Below, in pieces: positions 1 to 7,717 of a stretch of 26,279 bases of DNA; positions within the stretch are counted from its first letter, which is position 1, and each line of letters begins with the position of its first letter. Location: positions 1 to 26,279 of IMG/VR virus record IMGVR_UViG_3300042090_000404; one strand, written 5' to 3'. The stretch comes from a virus. Made by a program: the position numbers and the translations under genes. The notes under the pieces are model-generated. The model worked only from the letters and a program-made list of their open reading frames with translations, had not been told where the DNA came from and did not search any database.

Positions 1-843
1 ATTGTCGAAGGCTTTACTCCGTCCACGGTGGAGATTATTCGAAAGGCTCATGCCAGCGGATGCCGCTTCCTCTGCCTTGCTACTGAAGAACCGACGCCAC
101 GCGGATTTAATCATGGCCGTGATATCGAGATGGCATGGCGGCAGAAATATTTTGCGGATGCCGGCCCTTGCTTCGAAGGCATATTTCACCTGGTCCCTGG
201 AGAGCACGTCACTAAATGGTATGGCCAATGGGCCCCCTCTGCCTACATTGAACTTGGGTATGCGCCGACGTTATATCGACCTTTCCATGTCGAGCCGGAA
301 TTCGCCTTTGGGTTCTTTGGTTCGCTTTCGAAGCGCCGTTTGAGCATTTTGCGAAAGCTCGCGAAGTACATCGGGACAGAAAAGGCGATCCGGATTTGTA
401 GTGACTTCCCGACGCAATCGAAGCGCGATGAGATTATGCGCTCGGCGAAGGTAATCTTACAAATTCGTAAGTATGAGGAAATGGGCCTAGTCTCCTCCTC
501 GCGCTGCAACACGGCGCTTTCAGTGGGACGGCCGATCGTTGCAGAGCCTCATGCGCTTTCGAAGCCTTGGGATGAAATCGTTTGGTTCTCTAATTCTCTG
601 GACAAGTTCTTCGCGGATTGTGTGTTCGTTAGCTCGATGTGGAAATCTATTCACAAAGGGCAAATGGAAAAGTTTAAGACCAAACTTCCGCCGGAATTCT
701 GTGTCGGCGAGCCACTAAAGAAAATTCAAATTGATCTTTCAGAGCCTAAGCTTAAGGCGATTTTCACTCCGAATCAGACTTTTCCTCAAGCCTTTTCCGT
801 TCCTGGTGTAAAGAAGCAGGAAAGCGCTTTGCCGCAGTTCTAA
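1..843 (+). CDS. Glycosyltransferase-like protein (5' truncated by window)
   Basis: The frame is open from base 1 to TAA at 841-843, so about 280 C-terminal residues are seen and the true start lies upstream. The first in-window candidate (TTG at 28) is not convincing because the reading continues through it. The C-terminal half looks like the second Rossmann domain of a GT-B glycosyltransferase. There is a segment reading FGFFGSLSKRR after a 'GYAPTLYRP' linker. It is followed by an 'AKVILQIRKYEEMGL-SSSR-NTALSVGRPIVAE' type stretch, the usual place where the nucleotide-sugar donor is held and an R..E pair recurs. The substrate cannot be told. In phages such enzymes modify DNA, virion proteins or host surface glycans. 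It sits immediately upstream of structural genes, with 12 bases to the next start, so it is probably co-transcribed with them. The family call rests on motif resemblance only. Confidence 0.5.
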   Translation: MVEGFTPSTVEIIRKAHASGCRFLCLATEEPTPRGFNHGRDIEMAWRQKYFADAGPCFEGIFHLVPGEHVTKWYGQWAPSAYIELGYAPTLYRPFHVEPEFAFGFFGSLSKRRLSILRKLAKYIGTEKAIRICSDFPTQSKRDEIMRSAKVILQIRKYEEMGLVSSSRCNTALSVGRPIVAEPHALSKPWDEIVWFSNSLDKFFADCVFVSSMWKSIHKGQMEKFKTKLPPEFCVGEPLKKIQIDLSEPKLKAIFTPNQTFPQAFSVPGVKKQESALPQF

Positions 844-855
844 TGGAGTTTGTAT

Positions 856-1278
856 ATGAACCTCCATCAGATTGTTATAGGTGCGATTTCGGCTATTAAT
901 CCGACAACCTTCATCACAGTCCAAGTTTCGATGGGGTACACGACGAACCCAGACGGGTCCCGGACCCCTAAATATTGCGATCCGGTCACGGTCGAGGCGG
1001 ACATTCAGGAACTGTCGGCTGGCGAAATTCAACATCTTGACGGACTTAATATTCAAGGTCGCAAGATGGCATTTTACATAAATGGGAATATTGACGGGTT
1101 AATCCGTCCTAATCAACAGGGCGGCGATTTGATTACTGTGGAAGCGGGTGGGAATAATCCCCAGCTTCTCGGCTCGACTTGGCTAGTCGCGGTCATACTT
1201 GAATATTGGCCCGATTGGTGTAAGGTCGCTGCCGTTTTACAAAACAATACATCTTATCCATCTAATCCGACAGTCTAA
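856..1278 (+). CDS. Putative head-tail connector / stopper-like protein
   Basis: This is a 140-residue protein. ATG at 856 is chosen because GGAG at 845-848 sits 7 bases upstream; an in-frame TTG at 850 lacks that spacing. The sequence is soluble and beta-rich. It has a central 'LSAGEIQHLDGLNIQG' segment, then 'GNIDGLIRPNQQGGDLIT', and ends with 'STWLVAVILEYWPDWCKVAAVLQ'. That C-terminal pattern (GxxWLV-x-x-x-LE-W-P-x-W-x-x-V-x-x-x-LQ) is one I associate with small neck proteins of phages that have a DUF3383 sheath. Position fits as well: it precedes the terminator and sheath genes and follows what would be the head region. The assignment as a stopper or head-completion protein is inferred, and it may be another small neck component. 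Confidence 0.45.
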   Translation: MNLHQIVIGAISAINPTTFITVQVSMGYTTNPDGSRTPKYCDPVTVEADIQELSAGEIQHLDGLNIQGRKMAFYINGNIDGLIRPNQQGGDLITVEAGGNNPQLLGSTWLVAVILEYWPDWCKVAAVLQNNTSYPSNPTV

Positions 1279-1287
1279 GGATACGAC

Positions 1288-2415
1288 ATGAGCGTTACCC
1301 CGAATCAGATCGTGGCCTATGGCTGCGCACAAATGCCGGAAGCCGATAGTGTCACGGTCGGTGGCGCCGTCGATTTTACCAAGCGGGTTATGTTTGCTGA
1401 TCTCCCTTACGTTGGTCTCAATGGGTCCGCGAATACGGACACCATCGATATCGTGAGTGGGACTTCGGGAGATACCGGAGTCAAAATTCAGATTTCCGGG
1501 CGCGACGGCGCCGGTGTTATTCAGACCCCTGCCGTTGCGCAGCTTAACGGCACGGCTGTGGTTTCCTATAGCGTGCAGCTATTCCAGCGATTGGAATATG
1601 CGGTGATCACCGGTGGCAGCATAGGCGGGCTCTCTAATCCGGGAGGCACCGCGGCGACTTCGGACGTTGCAGCCATGTCGCATAAACGGATTGTGTCTGG
1701 ACACACGTCTAGTGGGTCTAGCGCCAACACGAGCGGGGTGACACCTCCGCTATTCGGATTGCAGGCCGGCGATGGCACGGCTGTGGGCGCAGCGGTATAC
1801 AATGGCTTAGGAGTGATTATCCGGATCACTGGAGGACCCGGAGCCGGGCAGCTTCGCATGGTCTCTGTGGGCTATAACGGGACCGCTTCCTATGGAACCG
1901 ATATCGTTGCCATTAACCGGGACTGGGGAGTCCTGCCTACAGGATCATCGACATACGATTTGGCATATGGAATGCTATTCGATATCCTGCCTAATCCAGT
2001 GGTCGCAATCACCCGGCTTTTCGTCAATTCGTCAGCGGACATACCTGGAGGAGCGACTAGGACTTATTATGACAAGTTCTTCTTAGTCAATACCAACGGG
2101 ACCACCAGCCTGGTAAATGCTCAGGTGGAATTTCTCAGTGAAAGCCCGGCACTTCCGATCGGCGCGGCGCTCGATTTAGCTCTTGGCTCTGCGCTAAATG
2201 ACAACACCACGATTGCCAATCGGCAGACCGCGCCCGCGAACACCGGCGGGTTTATAGTTCAGCCCTCCCTCATAACGGTTCCTGGAGGCGGGACCATTCC
2301 CTTTGGGAATGCTGCATCGGGCGCGGTTGCTTGTTGGGCCCGCTTGACGCTAAATCCGGGCACGGCGACCTATCAAGGCGCCGTCGATGCGCGGGCAATT
2401 GGTAATACAACGTGA
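1288..2415 (+). CDS. Phage structural protein, Gly/Thr-rich (probable neck or appendage component)
   Basis: This is a 375-residue protein starting at ATG 1288, with GGA at 1279-1281 as ribosome-binding site. It is rich in Gly, Thr, Ser and Val, with few Lys and no long helices. This is typical of beta-structured virion proteins. The first third ('GGAVDFTKRVMFADLP', 'IDIVSGTSGDTGVKIQISGRDGAG') reads like beta-sandwich strands. The middle is a low-complexity Gly/Ser/Thr stretch around residues 110-155. The C-terminus ('SGAVACWARLTLNPGTATYQGAVDARAIGN') resembles ends seen in hypothetical structural proteins just upstream of fibre genes in related phages. Its stop overlaps the next start (GTGA), so it is translationally coupled to the big S74 fibre. 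I infer that it could be the base plate or adaptor on which that fibre sits. No specific function is recognised. Confidence 0.55.
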   Translation: MSVTPNQIVAYGCAQMPEADSVTVGGAVDFTKRVMFADLPYVGLNGSANTDTIDIVSGTSGDTGVKIQISGRDGAGVIQTPAVAQLNGTAVVSYSVQLFQRLEYAVITGGSIGGLSNPGGTAATSDVAAMSHKRIVSGHTSSGSSANTSGVTPPLFGLQAGDGTAVGAAVYNGLGVIIRITGGPGAGQLRMVSVGYNGTASYGTDIVAINRDWGVLPTGSSTYDLAYGMLFDILPNPVVAITRLFVNSSADIPGGATRTYYDKFFLVNTNGTTSLVNAQVEFLSESPALPIGAALDLALGSALNDNTTIANRQTAPANTGGFIVQPSLITVPGGGTIPFGNAASGAVACWARLTLNPGTATYQGAVDARAIGNTT

Positions 2416-5400
2416 CGACTTTTCTCGATCTAGTTCGGGTCCTGGTTCCGACCGGAGGCACAGTTGCTTCCGTGTCCTTGGGCTTGCCTGTGGCGGGTTT
2501 CCTATCCTTCTCTGCGGCGGGAGGGGTAGATGGAACCACATACAGCTATTCGATCCAGGACCCGAATGGAAACTCCGAAATAGGGACGGGCGTTTGGTCG
2601 CTTTCCGGCAACACATTTAACCGCACAACAGTAACCAAGTCCACAAACAGTAACAATAGGATTAATCTGTCTGGGCAAGCGCAGCTTCGCGTTTGCTTGC
2701 GAGCGGAGGACACATTTGTCACGCTCGGCACTACCCAGATGAATCTTTCACAGTCCTATGGCACTATTGGTGGTCCGATTACATGGACTGGCGTTCAAAC
2801 GTTTAGCAGCGGCGCTTTTGTTTCTGGCGGGGAATTAGTTCTACAAAATACAATTGCACTTGAAATGAATAATAGTGCCGGATCAATTGTCGGCGGATCG
2901 GTTGGCAGTTTATTCCTTAAGTTTAGCGACAATAATACTTATTTAGACAGCTATGATCCTGGGTCTGAATTCATTTTTCGTGGTAACGCTTATGCCCAAT
3001 TGATGGTCATAGGTAGCAATGGCGCGGTCACCGCTGCGAGTTTCAACGGGATGTCCGGGCTTGCTAACCCGACCGGAACGATAGGGCTCACGACAGTAAA
3101 TGGCGTTGCGTCCACTGCGATGCGCAGCGATGCGGCTCCTGCGCTTTCGCAAGCGATTACTCCGACATGGACTGGGGTGCATAATTTTTCGACCAATTTG
3201 AATCTTACGGGAACTGAAGGGAATCAACTTGGTTGGCAAATAGGAGGATCAGGCCAGCAGTGGCACATGAATCTTAATTCGGGTGGATTGTTATATATTC
3301 AGGACGTAACACATAGCCGTTTCCCCTTCCAAGTTGCCGGGAGCGCGGCCAACGCTTCGATTTACATCGGCACGATCGGAGTGGGTATTACAACAACTAC
3401 TCCAAATGCTCTGTTGTCATTGGGAAACGCAATCACGACCATTAAGATTGCGGCTTATGATGATGGTGTATCTTATTATGGAATGGGGGTTAACTCAGGT
3501 CAGTTGACGTTTGGTGCCGGGCTTTCCACGGTTAGTGGAACGGCGCAGATGGTTCTCAATTTTAATGGCACATTCGGGGTTAAAAGTCAGATTGTTGTCG
3601 GTAATTTAGCCCAATTATTTACACCTTCGACTGCGATTTTTACTGCGCATTCAGGAACGAATCAAAATTTAAATATCAGCGCTCCTCGTAATCTTGCTTC
3701 AGGTGTGTCACTTTGGAGTGTAAATGATGCGGACAATACATATCAGCCATTGGAAATTGCGGGAAGTCAAATCAATCTTACCAGTGGCAATGTAGGCATT
3801 GGCGCTGCGGCCACTCCGGATACTTTGCTCACGGTTAATGCCAATACCGTAGCCACTTCGGTTGCGCCCCCGGCAGGCACCATACTTCATATTGTCGGTA
3901 GTGCGTCTAATCCAAATGCGCGAATTCAGGTCGATAACTTTGGCGCCGCCGGGTCCCCGATTCTTTTGATGCGCGCCACGGGCGGAAGCATTGGCTCGAT
4001 GTCCGCAGTAACGAGCGGTCAAAACTTATTTCAAATGCAGGGCCAAGGGTGGGATGGTTCCATTTATGGAGTGGGCTCTCTTATCAATGGATATGCGCAA
4101 GAAAATTGGTCAGGCACTGCGCATGGAAGTTACTTGTCGTTCATTACAGTACTTCCTACCACGACTACATTTGCGGAACAAATGCGGATTTGGGGCAGTG
4201 GAAATGTGCAAATAGGTTCGCCTTATACCAGCGATCTAAACTTTATTGGATTGACTGTATCTGGCAAAGCAAGCATCGGAGCGGCGCTTGCCCCGGATGC
4301 CATATTGACCGTTAATGCAAATTCCAGCGCGGCAGTGGCCCCTTCCGCAGGAACTAATCTTCATGTTGTAGGTGGAACGGGCGCGAGTCAAATGTTTCTT
4401 GATGCTTACGGGGGACAGGCGATTTATGCCGCCCGTAGAGCGCAGGGAAGCCTTGCGAGCCCATCCGCAATGCAAGCCAATCAAAATCTTTGTTCTTTCG
4501 CCGGCCTTGGTTATGGAGCGACTGGATACAGTTCCGGCGCCCGTGCGTTCATTGCTCTTTTGTCAGCACAAAATTGGACAGATACGGCGCAAGCCACTCA
4601 GATAAATTTTTCAACTACTGCGCTTAATAGCACCACTCTCGCGACAGCTATGTCAATTTTTCCGTCCGGAGATGTTGGAATAGGAACGACAACTGACACT
4701 AATGGCAGACTTATAGTTACAGGCGCAAGTCAGGCCCCATCAAATGCAGGTGGAGGTTTTGGCTCGGTTGCATTTACAACCGGGTCCGGATTGACCACAG
4801 ATAACCAGCTAATTTTCGGTGTTTACGATGGTGGGCCTTCCTCGTGGATTCAAGCGGTTAAGTCGGGAACTAGCTGGAATCAACTTGATCTAAATCCGAA
4901 TAGTGGCAATGTCAGTATCTCGGAGAACGCGCCCACCGGGGGCGGCCTTCTTATAGGAACTCCATCGGCGCCCGCAGGAACTTCGATTCTGGCGAGTCAG
5001 AATTTGACGTCCGGGAGTGCCTTAGTTGCGTCGTTTATTACCTCACAATGGAGATTTGTTGCTGCTGACGGTGTCATTCCTAGGATGATAGTGGAGGGTT
5101 ATAATGCCATTCCCGCGTTTGCCTTTGCGTATGCAGGGGGAAGCGGAGCAAGTCCTTCCGCGCCAGGAGCGGGACAACAGTTATGTAATTTTAATGCCAC
5201 TGGTTTTAATGGAACAGCATTTACAGGTGGCGCAGGGGGCATGCAAGTTTATGCAGATGCCGCCTGGTCTCCGACTTCGAATGGCACTCATCTTGATCTT
5301 TTTACTACTGCTAATGGCTCGACCTACCCAAGCCATCGTTCAGTGCTTCGCGTACAAGCTTCCGGGGGAATAAGTGTCAGCGCGGGAGGTACTTTTTATG

Positions 5401-7271
5401 ATGCTGGCGCAGGGGGCATTGTTTCCAATGGATTGATTTCATGTTTATATAATATCGGTGCCACTACGACTAATTTGATAACGACCATTGGAAGTGCTGG
5501 GGCCGGATTTGGTCATGCCGTAGCTTGGAATTTTTCTAGTGGATATGGAGAAACTGCATTTTTCAATAATATAGACGGCGGGAACACTTTTGATTATATC
5601 TTTTACGATTATACAAATAGCGCGGTGACTCCGTTATTTTATATTGCGAATACGGGTGGATTTTACACCAATTCGACTTTATCGCCTACCGCACTCCAGG
5701 GCTCCACATTTATAGCTTCAACTGCGGGGCAGGCAGGCACAGGCCTTTCGATTGGGTCTAATGCAGATACCTGGGTCGCGATGGCGATGACATATAACGA
5801 CTCTACATTGAGAGTCGTTCCGTATGGACCTTATGGCAATCAACTTACTCCCGCGCTGAATTGTGGAATGTTTCATGGTTATTACGGAGCGGGGGCGGGT
5901 TCGCCACTTGTGCAAGCCTCTACTCAGGTTGCGCATTTTGTGTATGGAAAGCAAAATGCTTTCAATTCGGGAGGCACATCCATCTATGGAGAAGGTGGTT
6001 GTTTGTGGTTAAATGCTTGGGGAGGTTGGAACGGCACTTCTCTCACTTTTACAAGGAGCGTCACTCTTACGAATGGCAGTCAGGTTCAAACCGTACCCGC
6101 GGCCCCGACTTCAAATACCTATTATGTGGGGATGCCGGTTTCCGGGACAGGTATTCCACAAGGTGTGACATTTACTGGTCAAATTTCTGGTACCGCATTA
6201 ACGGTTAACGGGACCTCCGTGACCGGCGGTGTTATTGCGGTTGGACAGCAAATCGCTGGTGCAGGGGTTTCAGGAAGCACATTCATCACTGCCGGCTCTG
6301 GGTCCAATTGGACCGTCAATATTTCTCAAACGGTCTCAGGCACTGTGACATTTACTGTTTTTGCAACTGTTATTATAGCGGTGAATGGATCCACATCCAT
6401 TACACTTAACAATCGTGCGAATTTGGGCACAACTCAAACTTTGACCTTTACTGCGGGGGTGGCGTCAGCAACTCCCGGTGACACGTTCCTTTTTGTGGGG
6501 CAAACTTTTACCCATGATCCGAATGGGGTGGGTTGTCTTGCGGAAACATTCGAAACAGTAGGTGCGGTTTATATCGGCTCTCTTTCTGTCCCTGATTTCG
6601 GGTTCAGAATACAATGCGGGCTAGCTACAAATCTGAATATCGGAGTTCCTTCTGGAACAACCCATGTGCTAGGATATATAGCAGAAATGGATTATTACGG
6701 GCAAGATCAAGGAGGGTCTAATGGCGGCATCGCCTTTTTAGCTGCGCAAGGGGCATCTGGCCGCGATTGGGGTCTGTTCGCTTCCGCTACTGGATTTACT
6801 ATGACAACGACAGGATCGATTGCTCAAATATCTGATCCGACTGCGAAAAAGAATATCACCAAAATTGAGAATGTCCGTGAAATAATCCGAGGCATTCACC
6901 CTGTTACTTTTGATTGGAAGGACGACTTTATAAAGCATAGTCAGGATTCTCCTTACAAAGGTTCCGGCAAGAATTGGGGGTTCATTTCTCATCATCATGA
7001 GGGAATAGGTGGCGTTGTCGATGCCTTCTCTGACCTTGGGTTAGATTTTAGTTCTCATCATCATCCTATTCATGAAATGAGGAAAACAGGACCGTATTTG
7101 CGTACAGGCAAAATCGGAGAGCATACTGGAAAGACTTATACCGCGTTTCAACATCTCGCCTTGCTTCCGGTAGTTTTTCGAGGCGTTCAGCAAGTATGGG
7201 ACGATTTAGACGCCTTAAAGGAACGGGTCTCAGTGCTAGAGGCCCAAAGCGCTTTGCCAACGGTACATTAA
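2412..7271 (+). CDS. Large appendage/tail fibre with C-terminal S74 intramolecular chaperone
   Basis: This 1619-residue fibre starts at GTG 2412, overlapping the upstream TGA. The N-terminus (about 1-110) is a small beta domain. The shaft consists of beta-rich Gly/Ser/Thr/Asn segments with recurring phage-fibre phrases: 'TWTGVQTFS' and 'TWTGVHNFS', and several '(V/A)xIG-x-(A/T)' starts. Two long tandem modules begin at residues 464 and 624. A Gly/Thr-rich inserted module occupies about 1254-1316. The last 146 residues (from Ser1474, 'SDPTAKKNI') match the S74 endosialidase-chaperone family: a conserved SDxxxKxNI start, 'HPVTFDWK', then 'TYTAFQHLALLPVVFRGVQQV' and a terminal coiled coil. In this family the chaperone trimerises the fibre and cleaves itself off at the Ser. 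The gene lies in the neck region, away from the other fibre genes, so a collar or neck whisker is as likely as a tail fibre. Confidence 0.85.
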   Translation: MTTFLDLVRVLVPTGGTVASVSLGLPVAGFLSFSAAGGVDGTTYSYSIQDPNGNSEIGTGVWSLSGNTFNRTTVTKSTNSNNRINLSGQAQLRVCLRAEDTFVTLGTTQMNLSQSYGTIGGPITWTGVQTFSSGAFVSGGELVLQNTIALEMNNSAGSIVGGSVGSLFLKFSDNNTYLDSYDPGSEFIFRGNAYAQLMVIGSNGAVTAASFNGMSGLANPTGTIGLTTVNGVASTAMRSDAAPALSQAITPTWTGVHNFSTNLNLTGTEGNQLGWQIGGSGQQWHMNLNSGGLLYIQDVTHSRFPFQVAGSAANASIYIGTIGVGITTTTPNALLSLGNAITTIKIAAYDDGVSYYGMGVNSGQLTFGAGLSTVSGTAQMVLNFNGTFGVKSQIVVGNLAQLFTPSTAIFTAHSGTNQNLNISAPRNLASGVSLWSVNDADNTYQPLEIAGSQINLTSGNVGIGAAATPDTLLTVNANTVATSVAPPAGTILHIVGSASNPNARIQVDNFGAAGSPILLMRATGGSIGSMSAVTSGQNLFQMQGQGWDGSIYGVGSLINGYAQENWSGTAHGSYLSFITVLPTTTTFAEQMRIWGSGNVQIGSPYTSDLNFIGLTVSGKASIGAALAPDAILTVNANSSAAVAPSAGTNLHVVGGTGASQMFLDAYGGQAIYAARRAQGSLASPSAMQANQNLCSFAGLGYGATGYSSGARAFIALLSAQNWTDTAQATQINFSTTALNSTTLATAMSIFPSGDVGIGTTTDTNGRLIVTGASQAPSNAGGGFGSVAFTTGSGLTTDNQLIFGVYDGGPSSWIQAVKSGTSWNQLDLNPNSGNVSISENAPTGGGLLIGTPSAPAGTSILASQNLTSGSALVASFITSQWRFVAADGVIPRMIVEGYNAIPAFAFAYAGGSGASPSAPGAGQQLCNFNATGFNGTAFTGGAGGMQVYADAAWSPTSNGTHLDLFTTANGSTYPSHRSVLRVQASGGISVSAGGTFYDAGAGGIVSNGLISCLYNIGATTTNLITTIGSAGAGFGHAVAWNFSSGYGETAFFNNIDGGNTFDYIFYDYTNSAVTPLFYIANTGGFYTNSTLSPTALQGSTFIASTAGQAGTGLSIGSNADTWVAMAMTYNDSTLRVVPYGPYGNQLTPALNCGMFHGYYGAGAGSPLVQASTQVAHFVYGKQNAFNSGGTSIYGEGGCLWLNAWGGWNGTSLTFTRSVTLTNGSQVQTVPAAPTSNTYYVGMPVSGTGIPQGVTFTGQISGTALTVNGTSVTGGVIAVGQQIAGAGVSGSTFITAGSGSNWTVNISQTVSGTVTFTVFATVIIAVNGSTSITLNNRANLGTTQTLTFTAGVASATPGDTFLFVGQTFTHDPNGVGCLAETFETVGAVYIGSLSVPDFGFRIQCGLATNLNIGVPSGTTHVLGYIAEMDYYGQDQGGSNGGIAFLAAQGASGRDWGLFASATGFTMTTTGSIAQISDPTAKKNITKIENVREIIRGIHPVTFDWKDDFIKHSQDSPYKGSGKNWGFISHHHEGIGGVVDAFSDLGLDFSSHHHPIHEMRKTGPYLRTGKIGEHTGKTYTAFQHLALLPVVFRGVQQVWDDLDALKERVSVLEAQSALPTVH
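3801..4700 (+). repeat. Two tandem long modules inside the S74 fibre shaft
   Basis: Two consecutive segments start with the same phrase: residues 464 onward (AAATPDTLLTVNA) and 624 onward (AALAPDAILTVNA). Both then run through 'AP-x-AGT-x-LH-(I/V)VG', 'QNL-F', 'YxxGSL/ARAF', 'NW(S/T)-TA' and 'FP/WGSG-(D/N)V-x-IG'. The DNA is also related at the start of each copy (3801-3843 and 4281-4322). A third, more divergent copy is suggested from about 5101 to 5390 ('SAPGAGQQLCNFNATGF', 'AWSPTSNGTHL'). The exact right-hand boundary is approximate. Confidence 0.6.
6171..6359 (+). repeat. Shared Gly/Thr-rich module, copy 4 (in S74 fibre)
   Basis: Residues about 1254-1316 of the fibre. Landmarks: FTGQISGTALTVNG, GGVIAVGQQIAGAGVSGSTFI, then a modified WTVNISQTVSGTVTF end. 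It is preceded by another Gly/Pro-rich module (YYVGMPVSGTGIPQG). Confidence 0.6.
6831..7271 (+). other. S74 chaperone domain and predicted self-cleavage site
   Basis: Encodes residues 1474-1619 of the fibre. Cleavage in this family occurs just before the conserved Ser of SDxxxK, here Ser1474. Lys1479 is in the usual position. The segment that in many relatives reads GFIAQEV is here 'WGFISHHHEGIGG', and a second His triad follows about 20 residues later. Confidence 0.75.
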
Positions 7272-7282
7272 GGACCCGCTTT

Positions 7283-7717
7283 ATGAAGATGACGAGACTA
7301 GAGGCTATGCAACGGTACGGTGCCCTTCAAACTATTGAAAAGGGCAAATCTGGAGATGGGAAAGAGCCTTGGGATTTGGATTGGCGGACCTACGAAGTTA
7401 TTACATACATACTTGTCGAGTTGAAAAAGTTCGTGGAGGGCTATCAGTCTGCCCGCAATAATCGCATGAAAATGAAAGCTCAAGGAGCAACCATTTCAAA
7501 GGATCAGTTTGGGTCTCCGCAAATTGATGATCCTCAGAAAGAGTTTGACTTCAGGCTCGAAGAGGAAGCTGCGCTTCAGGAGATTGTTTCTATTCGTTGG
7601 CCAAAAGAAAAATTAGACTTAAAACTAGACATTAACAAGACGATACCTCCGACCACATTGGCAGTGCTTGGTCCTGATATTGTGAATCTCGCGAAGGTCG
7701 AAATGGACGACGATTAA
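7283..7717 (+). CDS. Small charged protein of unknown function
   Basis: This is a 144-residue protein. ATG 7283 is chosen because AGGA at 7271-7274 lies 8 bases upstream and the start falls after the fibre's stop; the upstream in-frame extension would lie inside the S74 coding sequence. The protein is rich in Lys, Glu and Asp and is probably largely helical. 'DLDWRTYEVITYILVELKKFVEGY' forms an amphipathic helix near residues 31-55, and the protein ends in a 'MDDD' acidic tail. No motif is recognised. The stop TAA is followed at once by the ATG of the repeat protein, so the two are co-translated. Position between two probable appendage genes suggests an assembly factor or minor virion protein, but this is inference from context only. 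Confidence 0.6.
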   Translation: MKMTRLEAMQRYGALQTIEKGKSGDGKEPWDLDWRTYEVITYILVELKKFVEGYQSARNNRMKMKAQGATISKDQFGSPQIDDPQKEFDFRLEEEAALQEIVSIRWPKEKLDLKLDINKTIPPTTLAVLGPDIVNLAKVEMDDD

